IMG/VR virus record: IMGVR_UViG_3300035162_001546
Location: 1-20,097 of that record
Reading direction: 5' to 3' (one strand)
From: a virus
Length of the DNA: 20,097 nucleotides
The notes beneath the pieces are model-generated. The model saw only the letters and a program-made list of their open reading frames with translations. It had not been told where the DNA came from and made no database searches. Of the stretch, positions 4,524 to 10,913 are shown in pieces; the first letter of the stretch is position 1; each line of letters starts with the position of its first letter. The translations under genes and the position numbers were made by a program.

Positions 4524-5976
4524 AATGTCTAAATCCCCTTGGCCTGACGATGAATAAGTTTTCTTTGGCGCGAGTAGCTGCAACATACCAGACCCTATTC
4601 TCTTCGTCGGAGTGCGAGTTCTCCCACGACAGTCTGCCCATGTCAGTTAGCATTACAACATTGTCTGCCTCGCCACCTTTTGATTGGTGGATGGTTGAGA
4701 TTGAGATCCTTGGCTTGTCGCTAAACTTCTCGCCATTCCTCAAGACAGATCTCAGATACTCTCTCTCGTCTGGCGCAATGCCCCTGAGCATGGACATCCA
4801 ATCCTGTTGCCTTGCTGCATCTGGCAGACCGACATCTTCAATGCCGTAGCCCTCTTTTTTCTCTAGCGTTACATTGAACCCAAAAAACTGGATCATGTTC
4901 TTAGTTTCAAAGAGAGAGATGGTGTTGCCCTTGCGGATCTTCTCCCAGCTGATAATTGCACGAGTCTCTTCTGACTCTAGTGAGTGCTTGCCGTTGTATG
5001 AATATGAATAGCCCTGCTGCCTCGCAGATTGTTTTAGTCGATTGAGCATATACTTTGATCTGCTTAGACACATCCACGTTTTCTCACCAGAGAAATCAAT
5101 TTGTTGTTCGTCGGCAATATACTCAACGCTGCCCTCTTCAGTCTTCGCAGACCAAGGCTTGGCGTAACGGTTTTTGATCCTGCCCAAGATGCCCAACGAT
5201 AATTTGTGAATAGATCTTGGGACACGATAGCTCTGGGGCAGAACTCGCTTGTCACCTTTGAGGCTCAAGAACTTATTAACGTCTGCACCAGCCCAACCAA
5301 AGATGGCTTGGTCATCATCTCCAGCAATGTAAACTTCAGTGGCCTCTGATGCTGCAAGTATGGCCATTCGATATTGCAGTGACGAAAGATCCTGAGCCTC
5401 ATCAAAAATACAAACGTCAACTGGCAACGCTGAATTATATTGGTCGAGCATATCAGTGAAATCTAACAGGCCGTTTTCTTTTTTATATTTTTTAAGTGAC
5501 GCACCATATTGGTTTATGGCGTGAAGTGTCAGGTCATTGACGTTGCCAATATTGTATTGGTCTTCAATTGAACGAAGGCCAACTCTGGCCAGAGACTCCA
5601 CTCTTGAACATTTATCTCCAAGGCCATCTCCAGTGTGGAGGCCCAGCTCTTCATCGTAAATGCCCTTGAACTCAATCCCCAGCGCCTTGCCCAGCTTGCG
5701 ATAGTGTGAGTTGTTCATCACCTCGTCACGCTGCAGCTCCAACTGTTTAAATGCTAAAGAGTGGAGCGTCCTGAAAAATGGAAATCTTTTTTCATCAAGG
5801 CCAAATTGTGCCATTGCCCTCTCTTGAGCTTCATTCGCTGCCTTGCGAGTAAAAGCTAGGTATGCGATTCGCTCTGGTGGGATGCCTCTGTTGATTGCAT
5901 CTTCAACTATCTTTAGAAGTGTTGTTGTCTTCCCAGTCCCTGGTGGCCCCAGAATTATCTGAACGTGCCTCATCAT
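4513..5976 (-). CDS. UvrD/PcrA-like superfamily 1 DNA helicase
   Basis: A 487-residue SF1A helicase with all canonical motifs: GPPGTGKTT at 10-18 (Walker A), AYLAFTRKAANEAQERA at 38-54 (Ia), DFTDML at 172-177, CIFDEAQD at 189-196 (Walker B), AGDDDQAIFGWAGAD at 218-232 (III), LPQSYRVPRSI at 246-256 (IV), STIHQSKGGEADNVV at 427-441 (V) and VWYVAATRAKENLFI at 462-476 (VI). It should use ATP to unwind DNA 3' to 5' in replication or recombination. At under 500 residues it is shorter than bacterial UvrD (about 720), with reduced 1B and 2B domains, which is usual for phage forms. The site AGAAAGGAATAA precedes two adjacent ATG codons (5976 and 5973), and either could start. It overlaps the 88-aa gene by 74 bases. 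Confidence 0.93.
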   Translation of the reverse strand: MMRHVQIILGPPGTGKTTTLLKIVEDAINRGIPPERIAYLAFTRKAANEAQERAMAQFGLDEKRFPFFRTLHSLAFKQLELQRDEVMNNSHYRKLGKALGIEFKGIYDEELGLHTGDGLGDKCSRVESLARVGLRSIEDQYNIGNVNDLTLHAINQYGASLKKYKKENGLLDFTDMLDQYNSALPVDVCIFDEAQDLSSLQYRMAILAASEATEVYIAGDDDQAIFGWAGADVNKFLSLKGDKRVLPQSYRVPRSIHKLSLGILGRIKNRYAKPWSAKTEEGSVEYIADEQQIDFSGEKTWMCLSRSKYMLNRLKQSARQQGYSYSYNGKHSLESEETRAIISWEKIRKGNTISLFETKNMIQFFGFNVTLEKKEGYGIEDVGLPDAARQQDWMSMLRGIAPDEREYLRSVLRNGEKFSDKPRISISTIHQSKGGEADNVVMLTDMGRLSWENSHSDEENRVWYVAATRAKENLFIVRPRGFRHYVI

Positions 5977-6169
5977 TTATTCCTTTCTGAATTGCATTGC
6001 CATGCAAGATATATCTAGTTTTTTCTAAGATGTACTCTGCCATCTTAAATTGCTCTGCAGTAAACGAACCCTCTTTCATTAGTGTGTCAATTGTCTTAAC
6101 AAATTTTTCGACGTTTGATTTGCTCGTCTCCGAATAACGCTTATGAATCTTTTCTTCTTCGTTGTCCAT
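5903..6169 (-). CDS. Small protein of unknown function (88 aa)
   Basis: An 88-residue protein. Its acidic N-terminus (MDNEEEKIHKRY) is followed by two helices, NVEKFVKTIDTLMKEG and FTAEQFKMAEYILEKTRYIL, and a polar, probably disordered tail that overlaps the helicase gene by 74 bases. I do not recognise the family. GGAAGTAGAAG just upstream gives a fair ribosome binding site. The position between primase, zinc ribbon and helicase suggests a replication accessory, for example a loader or adaptor, without direct evidence. The AGAAAGGAATAA site of the helicase is inside this gene. Confidence 0.65.
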   Translation of the reverse strand: MDNEEEKIHKRYSETSKSNVEKFVKTIDTLMKEGSFTAEQFKMAEYILEKTRYILHGNAIQKGINDEARSDNSGATRDWEDNNTSKDS

Positions 6170-6275
6170 CTTCTACTTCCTTTTTGCACGAGTCGCAAAT
6201 TATCCTGCCGTCCTTCTGCAAATAGTAGTGAGTTGTCTGGCCGCACCAAGGGCACTCTTTTAATTTATCATCCAT
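6141..6275 (-). CDS. Zinc-ribbon microprotein (44 aa)
   Basis: A 44-codon frame starting MDDKLKECPWCGQTTHYYLQ and ending in a basic, acidic-dotted tail (KKEVEDGQRRRKDS). Two knuckles, CPWCG and ICDSCK, separated by 15 residues, form a classic four-cysteine zinc ribbon. The ATG shares its A with the TAA of the primase gene (TAATG), and the 3' end overlaps the 88-aa gene by 29 bases, so it fills the gap precisely. Zinc ribbons next to primases often contact DNA or RNA polymerase, but a specific role cannot be assigned. Confidence 0.7.
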   Translation of the reverse strand: MDDKLKECPWCGQTTHYYLQKDGRIICDSCKKEVEDGQRRRKDS

Positions 6276-7804
6276 TAAAAATCTTCAGTGACTGAACTTG
6301 GAATATCAAGGTCATCGTCATCATAAAATTGAGGAGCAGGAACTGACCACACTTTAACTGGTTTTGATTTTATGCGAAAGGTTTTTCTGTCACCACCTAT
6401 CGTCCTTAGCCAAGACCAGACTTGATGTTGGGATGGATAGCGGAACCTCCTGCCCTCCAAATATATGAAGAGATCCTCACTCCTGAAATAAACTTTGTCT
6501 TCTTCTGGGTCATGCCAAGGCTTGCCATTCATCAATTCGTCACGGTGTCGAGCCTGAACCTTGCCAGTCAAAAATGAGTCGAGCATCTTCTCGAACTGAC
6601 CTTTTGGTGACGCATCGTCTGGGTCAATGATTACCTCAACAGAGTTTAACAGATCATTGATCCGCTGCTCCCACTGTTGGGCTGGCATTGTGCTGGGGCA
6701 CTTGTTTAGTTTCTCAACACAGATCTTCTGCAGCTGGCGCTGATCTAATAATTGCTGGGTAGTGATCTCAATCCGCTCGCCACCTATGTCAATATACCAT
6801 CTGACAGACTGTTTGTTTTCGGTCTCATATTTTGTGATTGCATCAATCTCAATCGACTGGCCACCCCCAACTCCACCAACGCCAAAATCTCGTTTGATGC
6901 ATTTTGACTTTTCACAGTAATTACAGATTGGGGATTGCTTGCAGGTGTATGCATAATCTTTTTTGCTGACAGACTTCACAAGTCCATTGACCTCACCACT
7001 GGGCAGAGGCTGATCTAAATTATCATAGTTGAAGCGCATGAGATCCTCTTGCCAGTCATCAGGATTTTTCTTGCGGTAGTAGACACCAACATTGAACAGA
7101 GAGATATTTCGTCCACCCTCTGGGAATCCCATTGTCATTATATGTTGGAGGCATGGTGGCCCATCTTCAAAATGTTTTGTCAGCTCTGGTTTGTATTTTT
7201 CCAGCTTATCAAAATTTGTTCTCTTCTTCTCAGCTAAATCTAGGAACTGTTTTAGTGAAAGCTTCTTGCCATTGTGGATTGCATATCGATCACTCTCATC
7301 ACCATCCCAGTAGCATAGGTTAATCCAGTTGCCCCGATCCATCTCATTTGCACGAGAGATCTGCTTTGGAAAAATCTCTACACCACCATAACCAAGGCCA
7401 GCTGCAAACTCATTTAACTTGGCAACCATGTCGATGGCCGCAATTGCTGGCTCGCAAAATAAATACAAGTGTGCGCCACCAGATTTTGATCGACACATGA
7501 CTAGGGGAGTGTCTCTTATTTTCTTCTCTAGCTCTTCTAACGTGTCCTTTAATTTAACTTCGCCACGGATGTCGATGTCGATGCAACCAAAGTTGCAGCT
7601 GTTGTCATCCTTCAGCATTATGATACCAAGAATATATTCTCCACCTTTTAGGTGGTGGCTAAAATTTTTCTCAGTTGCTGGCTCGCTTACTGTTACAGCT
7701 CTGCCCGATAGCTTCCCATCTGCCTCGTGTTTTTGGACACGGTACTGGCCGTGGGCAAGTGAATAGCCTTGGAATAAATCCATAAATCTTTTGGTCTCTG
7801 ACAT
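6275..7804 (-). CDS. Archaeo-eukaryotic-type (AEP/TOTE-like) DNA primase
   Basis: A 509-residue protein whose N-terminal 200 residues carry the AEP primase signature: FGCIDIDIRG at 72-81 with metal-binding D76 and D78, SKSGGAHLYLF at 106-116 with the catalytic His112, and EIFPKQ at 143-148 followed by GNWINLCYW, as in TOTE-type primases. A middle region (PPCLQHIMTMGFPEGGRN at 216-233, SLFNVGVYYRKK) is typical of phage primases of this group. A cysteine cluster follows, C288-x5-C294-x2-C297-x4-C302, then a Gly-rich linker VGGVGGG. The C-terminal 180 residues look like a winged-helix-rich accessory part. No helicase motifs are fused, so the separate UvrD-like helicase is the probable partner. 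It starts at an AGAAAGGAATGAGATG site directly after an intergenic terminator. Confidence 0.85.
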   Translation of the reverse strand: MSETKRFMDLFQGYSLAHGQYRVQKHEADGKLSGRAVTVSEPATEKNFSHHLKGGEYILGIIMLKDDNSCNFGCIDIDIRGEVKLKDTLEELEKKIRDTPLVMCRSKSGGAHLYLFCEPAIAAIDMVAKLNEFAAGLGYGGVEIFPKQISRANEMDRGNWINLCYWDGDESDRYAIHNGKKLSLKQFLDLAEKKRTNFDKLEKYKPELTKHFEDGPPCLQHIMTMGFPEGGRNISLFNVGVYYRKKNPDDWQEDLMRFNYDNLDQPLPSGEVNGLVKSVSKKDYAYTCKQSPICNYCEKSKCIKRDFGVGGVGGGQSIEIDAITKYETENKQSVRWYIDIGGERIEITTQQLLDQRQLQKICVEKLNKCPSTMPAQQWEQRINDLLNSVEVIIDPDDASPKGQFEKMLDSFLTGKVQARHRDELMNGKPWHDPEEDKVYFRSEDLFIYLEGRRFRYPSQHQVWSWLRTIGGDRKTFRIKSKPVKVWSVPAPQFYDDDDLDIPSSVTEDF

Positions 7805-7818
7805 CTCATTCCTTTCTG

Positions 7819-7847
7819 AAAAAAAGAGGGAGGACTGAGCCTCCCTC
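7819..7847 (-). terminator. Rho-independent terminator or attenuator upstream of the primase gene
   Basis: Read on the minus strand, GAGGGAGG (7847-7840), a 6-base loop CTCAGT and CCTCCCTC (7833-7826) form a perfect 8-bp GC-rich stem followed directly by seven T (7825-7819). It lies just after the stop of the acidic-tail protein and just before the primase ribosome binding site. No separate promoter is visible for the primase, so termination is probably partial and sets the ratio of upstream to downstream genes. Confidence 0.85.
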
Positions 7848-7855
7848 CTCCAATC

Positions 7856-8665
7856 TTACATAGTTTCTAGATCTTCTTCATCAGCTTGAGTTTCTGGTGA
7901 AACTTTAACTTCACCTGAACTTACCTGATCTTTGAAGTTTCTTGCTGCAAGATATATGTCGCGGCCAGACTTTAAGTTTTGAATGATACCACCTGAACTT
8001 GCATCAAACAACATCTCAATGTTCCAGCCAAACCAAGATCCCTGATCATTCTCTTCTGGGACTGTAGTCATTTTGTATGCATTCCAAAACATGGCAGGTG
8101 TGAACTTCTTTGTCTCATCAGACGGATGCGGAACCTGCAGCCTGTTGATCATTGAGTTCCAACGCCTAGCCTTCTTCAGTTGGCTCTTGCTCATTGTCAG
8201 CATTGCTGGTGAGAAGCCACCATCATTGTCAACGACATAAACAAAATACTCAGCTGTCGGGACAATCTCATTGCCATCTAAACTCAGGTACTCACCCTTA
8301 GCGCCACGACTGCAGCCCTCAAGGATCCCCGAATCCGATCCGTGGTCACGAACTAAGCCACCACGGTCTGGCTTCCATTCTATGTGGGCACGACGATATG
8401 AGATGGGCACGACTGTTATGCCTTCTTCACCATCAGATGCTTGGCCAGAGACGTTGTCAAAAATATGACCAGGCTCTGCGCCATCAACATAAGCACCATC
8501 ACGTTTGTTTACCTGTGGTGACATTTGCTGGAGCACAGCAAGTCGAGGGATCATAAAATCATCTTGAGTCATGCCCTCCATTCCTGCACCAGCATCAGCC
8601 AGCAGAAGGTCACTATCAAATGTAATCACGTTGTTGTCTTTTTTCTTCGCTATTTGGTTAGCCAT
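7856..8665 (-). CDS. Conserved phage replication-region protein with acidic tail, candidate ssDNA-binding protein (269 aa)
   Basis: A 269-residue protein. The core contains DDFMIPRLAVLQQMSPQVNK, GHIFDNVSG and ITVVPISYRRAHIEWKPDRG, a strand-rich pattern that I recall from marine phage proteins next to recombination and primase genes. It ends in an acidic tail (SPETQADEEDLETM), the feature by which unrelated single-strand DNA-binding proteins recruit partners. A role as ssDNA-binding protein is inferred from this tail and from its place before the primase. It is not proven by a recognisable OB-fold motif. The start at 8665 has AGGAGAGAAAAGA just upstream and overlaps the preceding gene by 8 bases. 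An in-frame upstream ATG at 8719 is less likely. Confidence 0.6.
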   Translation of the reverse strand: MANQIAKKKDNNVITFDSDLLLADAGAGMEGMTQDDFMIPRLAVLQQMSPQVNKRDGAYVDGAEPGHIFDNVSGQASDGEEGITVVPISYRRAHIEWKPDRGGLVRDHGSDSGILEGCSRGAKGEYLSLDGNEIVPTAEYFVYVVDNDGGFSPAMLTMSKSQLKKARRWNSMINRLQVPHPSDETKKFTPAMFWNAYKMTTVPEENDQGSWFGWNIEMLFDASSGGIIQNLKSGRDIYLAARNFKDQVSSGEVKVSPETQADEEDLETM

Positions 8666-9254
8666 TCTTTTCTCTCCTAATTTTAGCTCTACGGCCTGTG
8701 TAAATTTTAAACAGGTCATGTGGGACTTCTTTGCCTTCAGACATCCGCTCCTTGATGTAACTGTTCAAAGATGCTGGGTGTACTCCAACGCTACGTTTGT
8801 AATAAATCTTTCGATCACTCAGCTCTTTTGCAAAAGCATTGCAGTCTTCATCTTCATTACGTCCAAACTGAACCTCAACATTGCTCTTGATTAGGTCACC
8901 CGCTTTGTTATCGCGCAACCACTCAAAGCACTGCTGCTGGCGTATCTCAAGAGTAACTTTGTCATCACCTTTGGCACGATCAATCGCGCTGACAGATGGG
9001 ACAGATCCTGAGATTATGTCGTTAACTTCAACCTTCGAGCCGTTGCTCAAAGTAAAGTCTTTGACATTCAGTTCTTGCATTAGTTCGGGCAAGTCCTGTT
9101 CGGCCAACTTAGTGAGATCCTGCTTCTTTTGCTTCAACAGCTCATCAATGCGATTGATCTCGTTTTCAAGATCAAGCATACGACTTGCCATGTCAGCGAC
9201 TGCACCAATTTCATTGGACGATGGTGCAACGTCCTCAAGCAGATCTAATTCCAT
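8658..9254 (-). CDS. Coiled-coil phage protein of unknown function (198 aa)
   Basis: A 198-residue protein. Residues 20-62 form a predicted coiled coil (MLDLENEINRIDELLKQKKQ and following). There follow short strands (FTLSNGSKVEV), then a mixed region, and a C-terminal part with VGVHPASLNSYIKERMSEGK, DLFKIYTGRRAKI. The combination of 'VHP-x-SL-x-x-Y/F-x-KE' and 'P-x-DLF-x-x-Y/F-x-G' near the end is one I recall from many marine phage proteins of unknown role. It starts at an AAGAAAGGAATAGAAATG site and is co-transcribed with the acidic-tail protein that follows. A role in replication or recombination is suggested by context only. Confidence 0.65.
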   Translation of the reverse strand: MELDLLEDVAPSSNEIGAVADMASRMLDLENEINRIDELLKQKKQDLTKLAEQDLPELMQELNVKDFTLSNGSKVEVNDIISGSVPSVSAIDRAKGDDKVTLEIRQQQCFEWLRDNKAGDLIKSNVEVQFGRNEDEDCNAFAKELSDRKIYYKRSVGVHPASLNSYIKERMSEGKEVPHDLFKIYTGRRAKIRREKNG

Positions 9255-9256
9255 TT

Positions 9257-9619
9257 CTATTCCTTTCTTAATTCAAGGGCCACTGGCATATACCAGCCCT
9301 TACGACGATCTCGTTCTCCGTCTTCCTGATTTCTTTCCCAACGGAGAATTCTCACAGTTGGTGACATCTCACCTGCAATGGCAACGACTACCATGACAGC
9401 GATTGGGTCACCACCCCCAGGCCATAGGATATAATCTTCAGGCCCGAAGTCTTTCATTATTCTTCGAGCTTTTTGGATTGATGGGCCTGGTAAAAATTGA
9501 GGCTTGTCATTCTCCTCAAAGACAACTTCTAATGCACCATAACGAGATGCATCACTAAGGTCAGGTGTCCACCCAAACTTATTTTTTGTCGGTCGATTAA
9601 CTACGAAAACTTTTGGCAT
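9257..9619 (-). CDS. First gene of the P2 operon, unknown function (120 aa)
   Basis: A 120-residue protein beginning MPKVFVVNRPTKNKFGWTPD. It has a strand-turn start, a central YGALEVVFEEND, a short helix IQKARRIMKDFG, a Gly-rich turn DYILWPGGGDPIAVMVVVAI that looks like a buried strand-helix, and VRILRWERNQ near the end. I recall similar proteins (start 'FVVN-x-x-x-H/K-x-Y/F', central 'WPGGGDP') as uncharacterised proteins in marine phages. Function unknown. It is first after promoter P2, about 25 bases downstream of the expected transcript start, and uses TTTAGAAAGGACAG as ribosome binding site. Confidence 0.7.
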   Translation of the reverse strand: MPKVFVVNRPTKNKFGWTPDLSDASRYGALEVVFEENDKPQFLPGPSIQKARRIMKDFGPEDYILWPGGGDPIAVMVVVAIAGEMSPTVRILRWERNQEDGERDRRKGWYMPVALELRKE

Positions 9620-9648
9620 CTTTCTGTCCTTTCTAAATCGTGTTCGAT

Positions 9649-9677
9649 ATTATGAACTAAAAAATATTCAGTGTAAA
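9649..9677 (-). promoter_or_regulatory. Promoter P2, sigma-70 type, minus strand
   Basis: On the minus strand TTTACA (9677-9672) and CATAAT (9654-9649) are separated by 17 bases, and the region upstream is AT-rich (A/T tracts at 9680-9725 acting as a possible UP element). It points into the 120-aa gene and the replication module. The -10 box is identical to those of P1 and P3. Confidence 0.75.
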
Positions 9678-9679
9678 CC

Positions 9680-9872
9680 AAAAACCTATGTATAAGAGAA
9701 TATTTGAGAAAAAAAATAAAGTTTTTCAAAATCACTTTTTGCGGTAACACGGTAACGGAAACGCTGTATCCCTTTGTGGGTAAGGGTTTGAGGCCGTTCC
9801 TCTTCTCGACTTTAGTGGGTGAGCCGTTCCCCTTGTTTGGTTACATCGTTGTTATTATTAAAGAATTAGGGG
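9680..9872. other. Noncoding region between divergent promoters P2 and P3
   Basis: About 190 bases with no credible gene. The left part is A/T-rich with an A8 tract. The right part carries GGTAAC twice in GGTAACACGGTAACGG, and an imperfect direct repeat in which GTGGGTAAGGGTTTGAGGCC GTTCCTCTT is echoed by GTGGGTGAGCC GTTCCCCTT about 40 bases later. Divergent promoters around such repeats suggest a regulator binding site or a replication origin. Neither is proven. Confidence 0.5.
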
Positions 9873-9901
9873 TTGACTCTATATGAGGTATAGTGCATAA
9901 T
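9873..9901 (+). promoter_or_regulatory. Promoter P3, sigma-70 type, plus strand
   Basis: TTGACT (9873-9878), 17 bases, then CATAAT (9896-9901). It points to the cluster of tiny plus-strand genes and starts a leader of about 45 bases. From 9892 to 9921 it is identical to the P1 region on the opposite strand. Confidence 0.8.
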
Positions 9902-9921
9902 GTCTTTATTGGAGAGGGGCA
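9892..9921 (+). repeat. 30-base promoter/leader repeat, copy 2 (plus strand)
   Basis: Identical to the minus-strand reading of 3822-3851. It covers the -10 box, transcript start and the first GGAGAGGGGCA arm of the leader hairpin. Its placement in both operons on opposite strands about 6 kb apart suggests a shared regulator or shared 5' RNA element rather than chance. Confidence 0.85.
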
Positions 9922-9930
9922 CACGCCCTC
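9914..9930 (+). other. Leader hairpin downstream of P3
   Basis: GAGGG (9914-9918) pairs with CCCTC (9926-9930), extended by C9920-G9925 across one bulged G, closing an ACAC loop. It ends four bases before TTTAGAAAGGA, the ribosome binding site of the first gene. The position mirrors the hairpin downstream of P1, although the base pairing differs. Confidence 0.55.
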
Positions 9931-9953
9931 CTCATTTAGAAAGGAAACAAAAA

Positions 9954-10286
9954 ATGCAAAAATTAATTCCAACAACCGATTTATTCGCTAACTATTGTGG
10001 GTACTCAGATGTCCACCCATATGAGATCACTCGCATCGTTTCTGAAAAGTGCATCGAAGTCCGCGCAATGGACACTAGCAAACAGAAAACAAAATTAGAT
10101 TTTCATGTCGGTGGTTTCTCCGCTCACTGCTCTAATCAGCACGATCAAAAATATGATTACACTTCAAATGCTCAAAACAGTGTTCAAAGAATTCGCCTTC
10201 GCAAAAACGGTGGGTGGATGAATAAATATGATCAACGCTTCAGTATCGCAAAAGCGCCACATAAATTTTACGACTACAACTTTTAG
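9954..10286 (+). CDS. First gene of the P3 cluster, unknown function (110 aa)
   Basis: A 110-residue protein, probably all beta. Features are the N-terminal TTDLFANYCGYSDVHPYEIT, then CIEVRAMDT, a FSAHCSNQHDQKYDY stretch, IRLRKNGGWM and a C-terminal FYDYNF. The pattern of 'CGYSDVHPYEI', 'GGFSAHCSNQHDQ', 'RLRKNGGW' and terminal 'FYDYNF' resembles a widespread but uncharacterised family that I recall from phages and bacteria. Function unknown. The ATG at 9954 is chosen because TTTAGAAAGGAAAC lies directly upstream. An in-frame ATG at 9900 falls within the -10 box of P3 and cannot be the start on that transcript. Confidence 0.75.
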   Translation: MQKLIPTTDLFANYCGYSDVHPYEITRIVSEKCIEVRAMDTSKQKTKLDFHVGGFSAHCSNQHDQKYDYTSNAQNSVQRIRLRKNGGWMNKYDQRFSIAKAPHKFYDYNF

Positions 10287-10295
10287 GTTTACAAC

Positions 10296-10313
10296 GGGGA
10301 GCTTCGGCTCCCC
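10296..10313 (+). other. Stable UUCG-loop hairpin between two P3 genes
   Basis: GGGGAGC (10296-10302), TTCG, GCTCCCC (10307-10313): a perfect 7-bp stem closed by C(UUCG)G, the extra-stable tetraloop. It is followed not by a T run but by ACCATTTAGAAAGGAAT, the next ribosome binding site. It is more likely a transcript-stabilising or processing element than a terminator. Confidence 0.75.
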
Positions 10314-10337
10314 ACCATTTAGAAAGGAATTTAAATT

Positions 10338-10529
10338 ATGTCACTTTTAGCCTATTACACTAAAGTTGCGAAGCGCAAGTCAGATGCCGCACTTGCTTTT
10401 GCCGTTGCCGACATCAAAGCGGCATGGGCATCTAACCCAGAATTTGAGGCTGGGGTTACTGAGTACAGTAAAAGTCTGTGGGCAGAGTGGGATGCCTACG
10501 TTGTTGAAATTCAAAAAAGAAAAATATAA
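10338..10529 (+). CDS. Small helical protein of unknown function (63 aa)
   Basis: A 63-residue protein that is almost entirely helical (YYTKVAKRKSDAALAFAVAD, then IKAAWASNPEF and a final LWAEWDAYVVEIQKRK). It has three tryptophans and a basic C-terminus. No family is recognised. The start follows TTTAGAAAGGAATTTAAATT, the recurrent site of this genome, right after the UUCG hairpin. The stop is immediately followed by the ATG of the next gene, implying coupled translation. Confidence 0.65.
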   Translation: MSLLAYYTKVAKRKSDAALAFAVADIKAAWASNPEFEAGVTEYSKSLWAEWDAYVVEIQKRKI

Positions 10530-10712
10530 ATGACTAGAGAAGTATACATAAAGATTCACAACAAGCTGATAGAAGAATATCTGGAAGAAAACCCAGAAGC
10601 TGACGCAGCTGAAGTCTACGACAAAACCGCTGACTTGGCTGGTGATGCGTATGGTGATTATCTAGCGACTAATGCTGATCTAGCTCGTGATCTTGCCAAG
10701 GATAAAACTTAG
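10530..10712 (+). CDS. Small acidic protein of unknown function (60 aa)
   Basis: A 60-residue acidic protein with TREVYIKIHNKLIEEYLEEN followed by a helical segment rich in Ala and Asp (AAEVYDKTADLAGDAYGDYL) and a tail DLARDLAKDKT. No family recognised. The ATG follows the previous TAA without a gap and has only a weak A-rich site, so translation probably depends on the gene before it. Its TAG stop lies inside the TTAGAAAGGAAT site of the following gene. The charge would suit a DNA mimic or inhibitor, but this is only a suggestion. Confidence 0.65.
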   Translation: MTREVYIKIHNKLIEEYLEENPEADAAEVYDKTADLAGDAYGDYLATNADLARDLAKDKT

Positions 10713-10724
10713 AAAGGAATTGAA

Positions 10725-10913
10725 ATGCAAATGAATCTTGCAAGGCAGACATACAACACAGCGATAAAGTTTTTGCGTGTTGAGGTTGAGGTGCGTAACA
10801 CTCCATATGAGGAGGCTCTAGAAAAAACTCTTGGGAGGTTTGCACTGGGACTAAACCAGATTGCTTGCCTCACCGAAACTGCCCACGGTGTATATGGGGA
10901 GGAAAACAAATGA
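10725..10913 (+). CDS. Small protein of unknown function (62 aa)
   Basis: A 62-residue protein with a helical core (ARQTYNTAIKFLRVEVEV, EEALEKTLGRFALGLNQIAC). I recognise no family. It is preceded by TTAGAAAGGAATTGAA, one of the best copies of the recurrent ribosome binding site. Its TGA overlaps the ATG of the next gene (ATGA), and GGGGAGGAAAAC, the ribosome binding site of that gene, lies within its last codons. Confidence 0.65.
   Translation: MQMNLARQTYNTAIKFLRVEVEVRNTPYEEALEKTLGRFALGLNQIACLTETAHGVYGEENK

Noticed and set aside
6948-6960. GCATAAT on the plus strand as a promoter -10 box
   Set aside because: It falls inside the primase coding region without a matching -35 and points against the genes. 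A similar GCATAAT at about 3913 is also inside coding sequence.
8881-9396. Plus-strand frame of 171 codons opposite the coiled-coil gene
   Set aside because: It is antisense to two minus-strand genes with strong start sites and matches no family. Its Ser/Leu-rich composition is typical of shadow frames.
9740-9860. Possible tRNA or other structured RNA in the central noncoding region
   Set aside because: GGGTTTGAGGCC superficially resembles a T-loop but no cloverleaf with acceptor and anticodon stems could be formed, so only a repeat-bearing region was reported.
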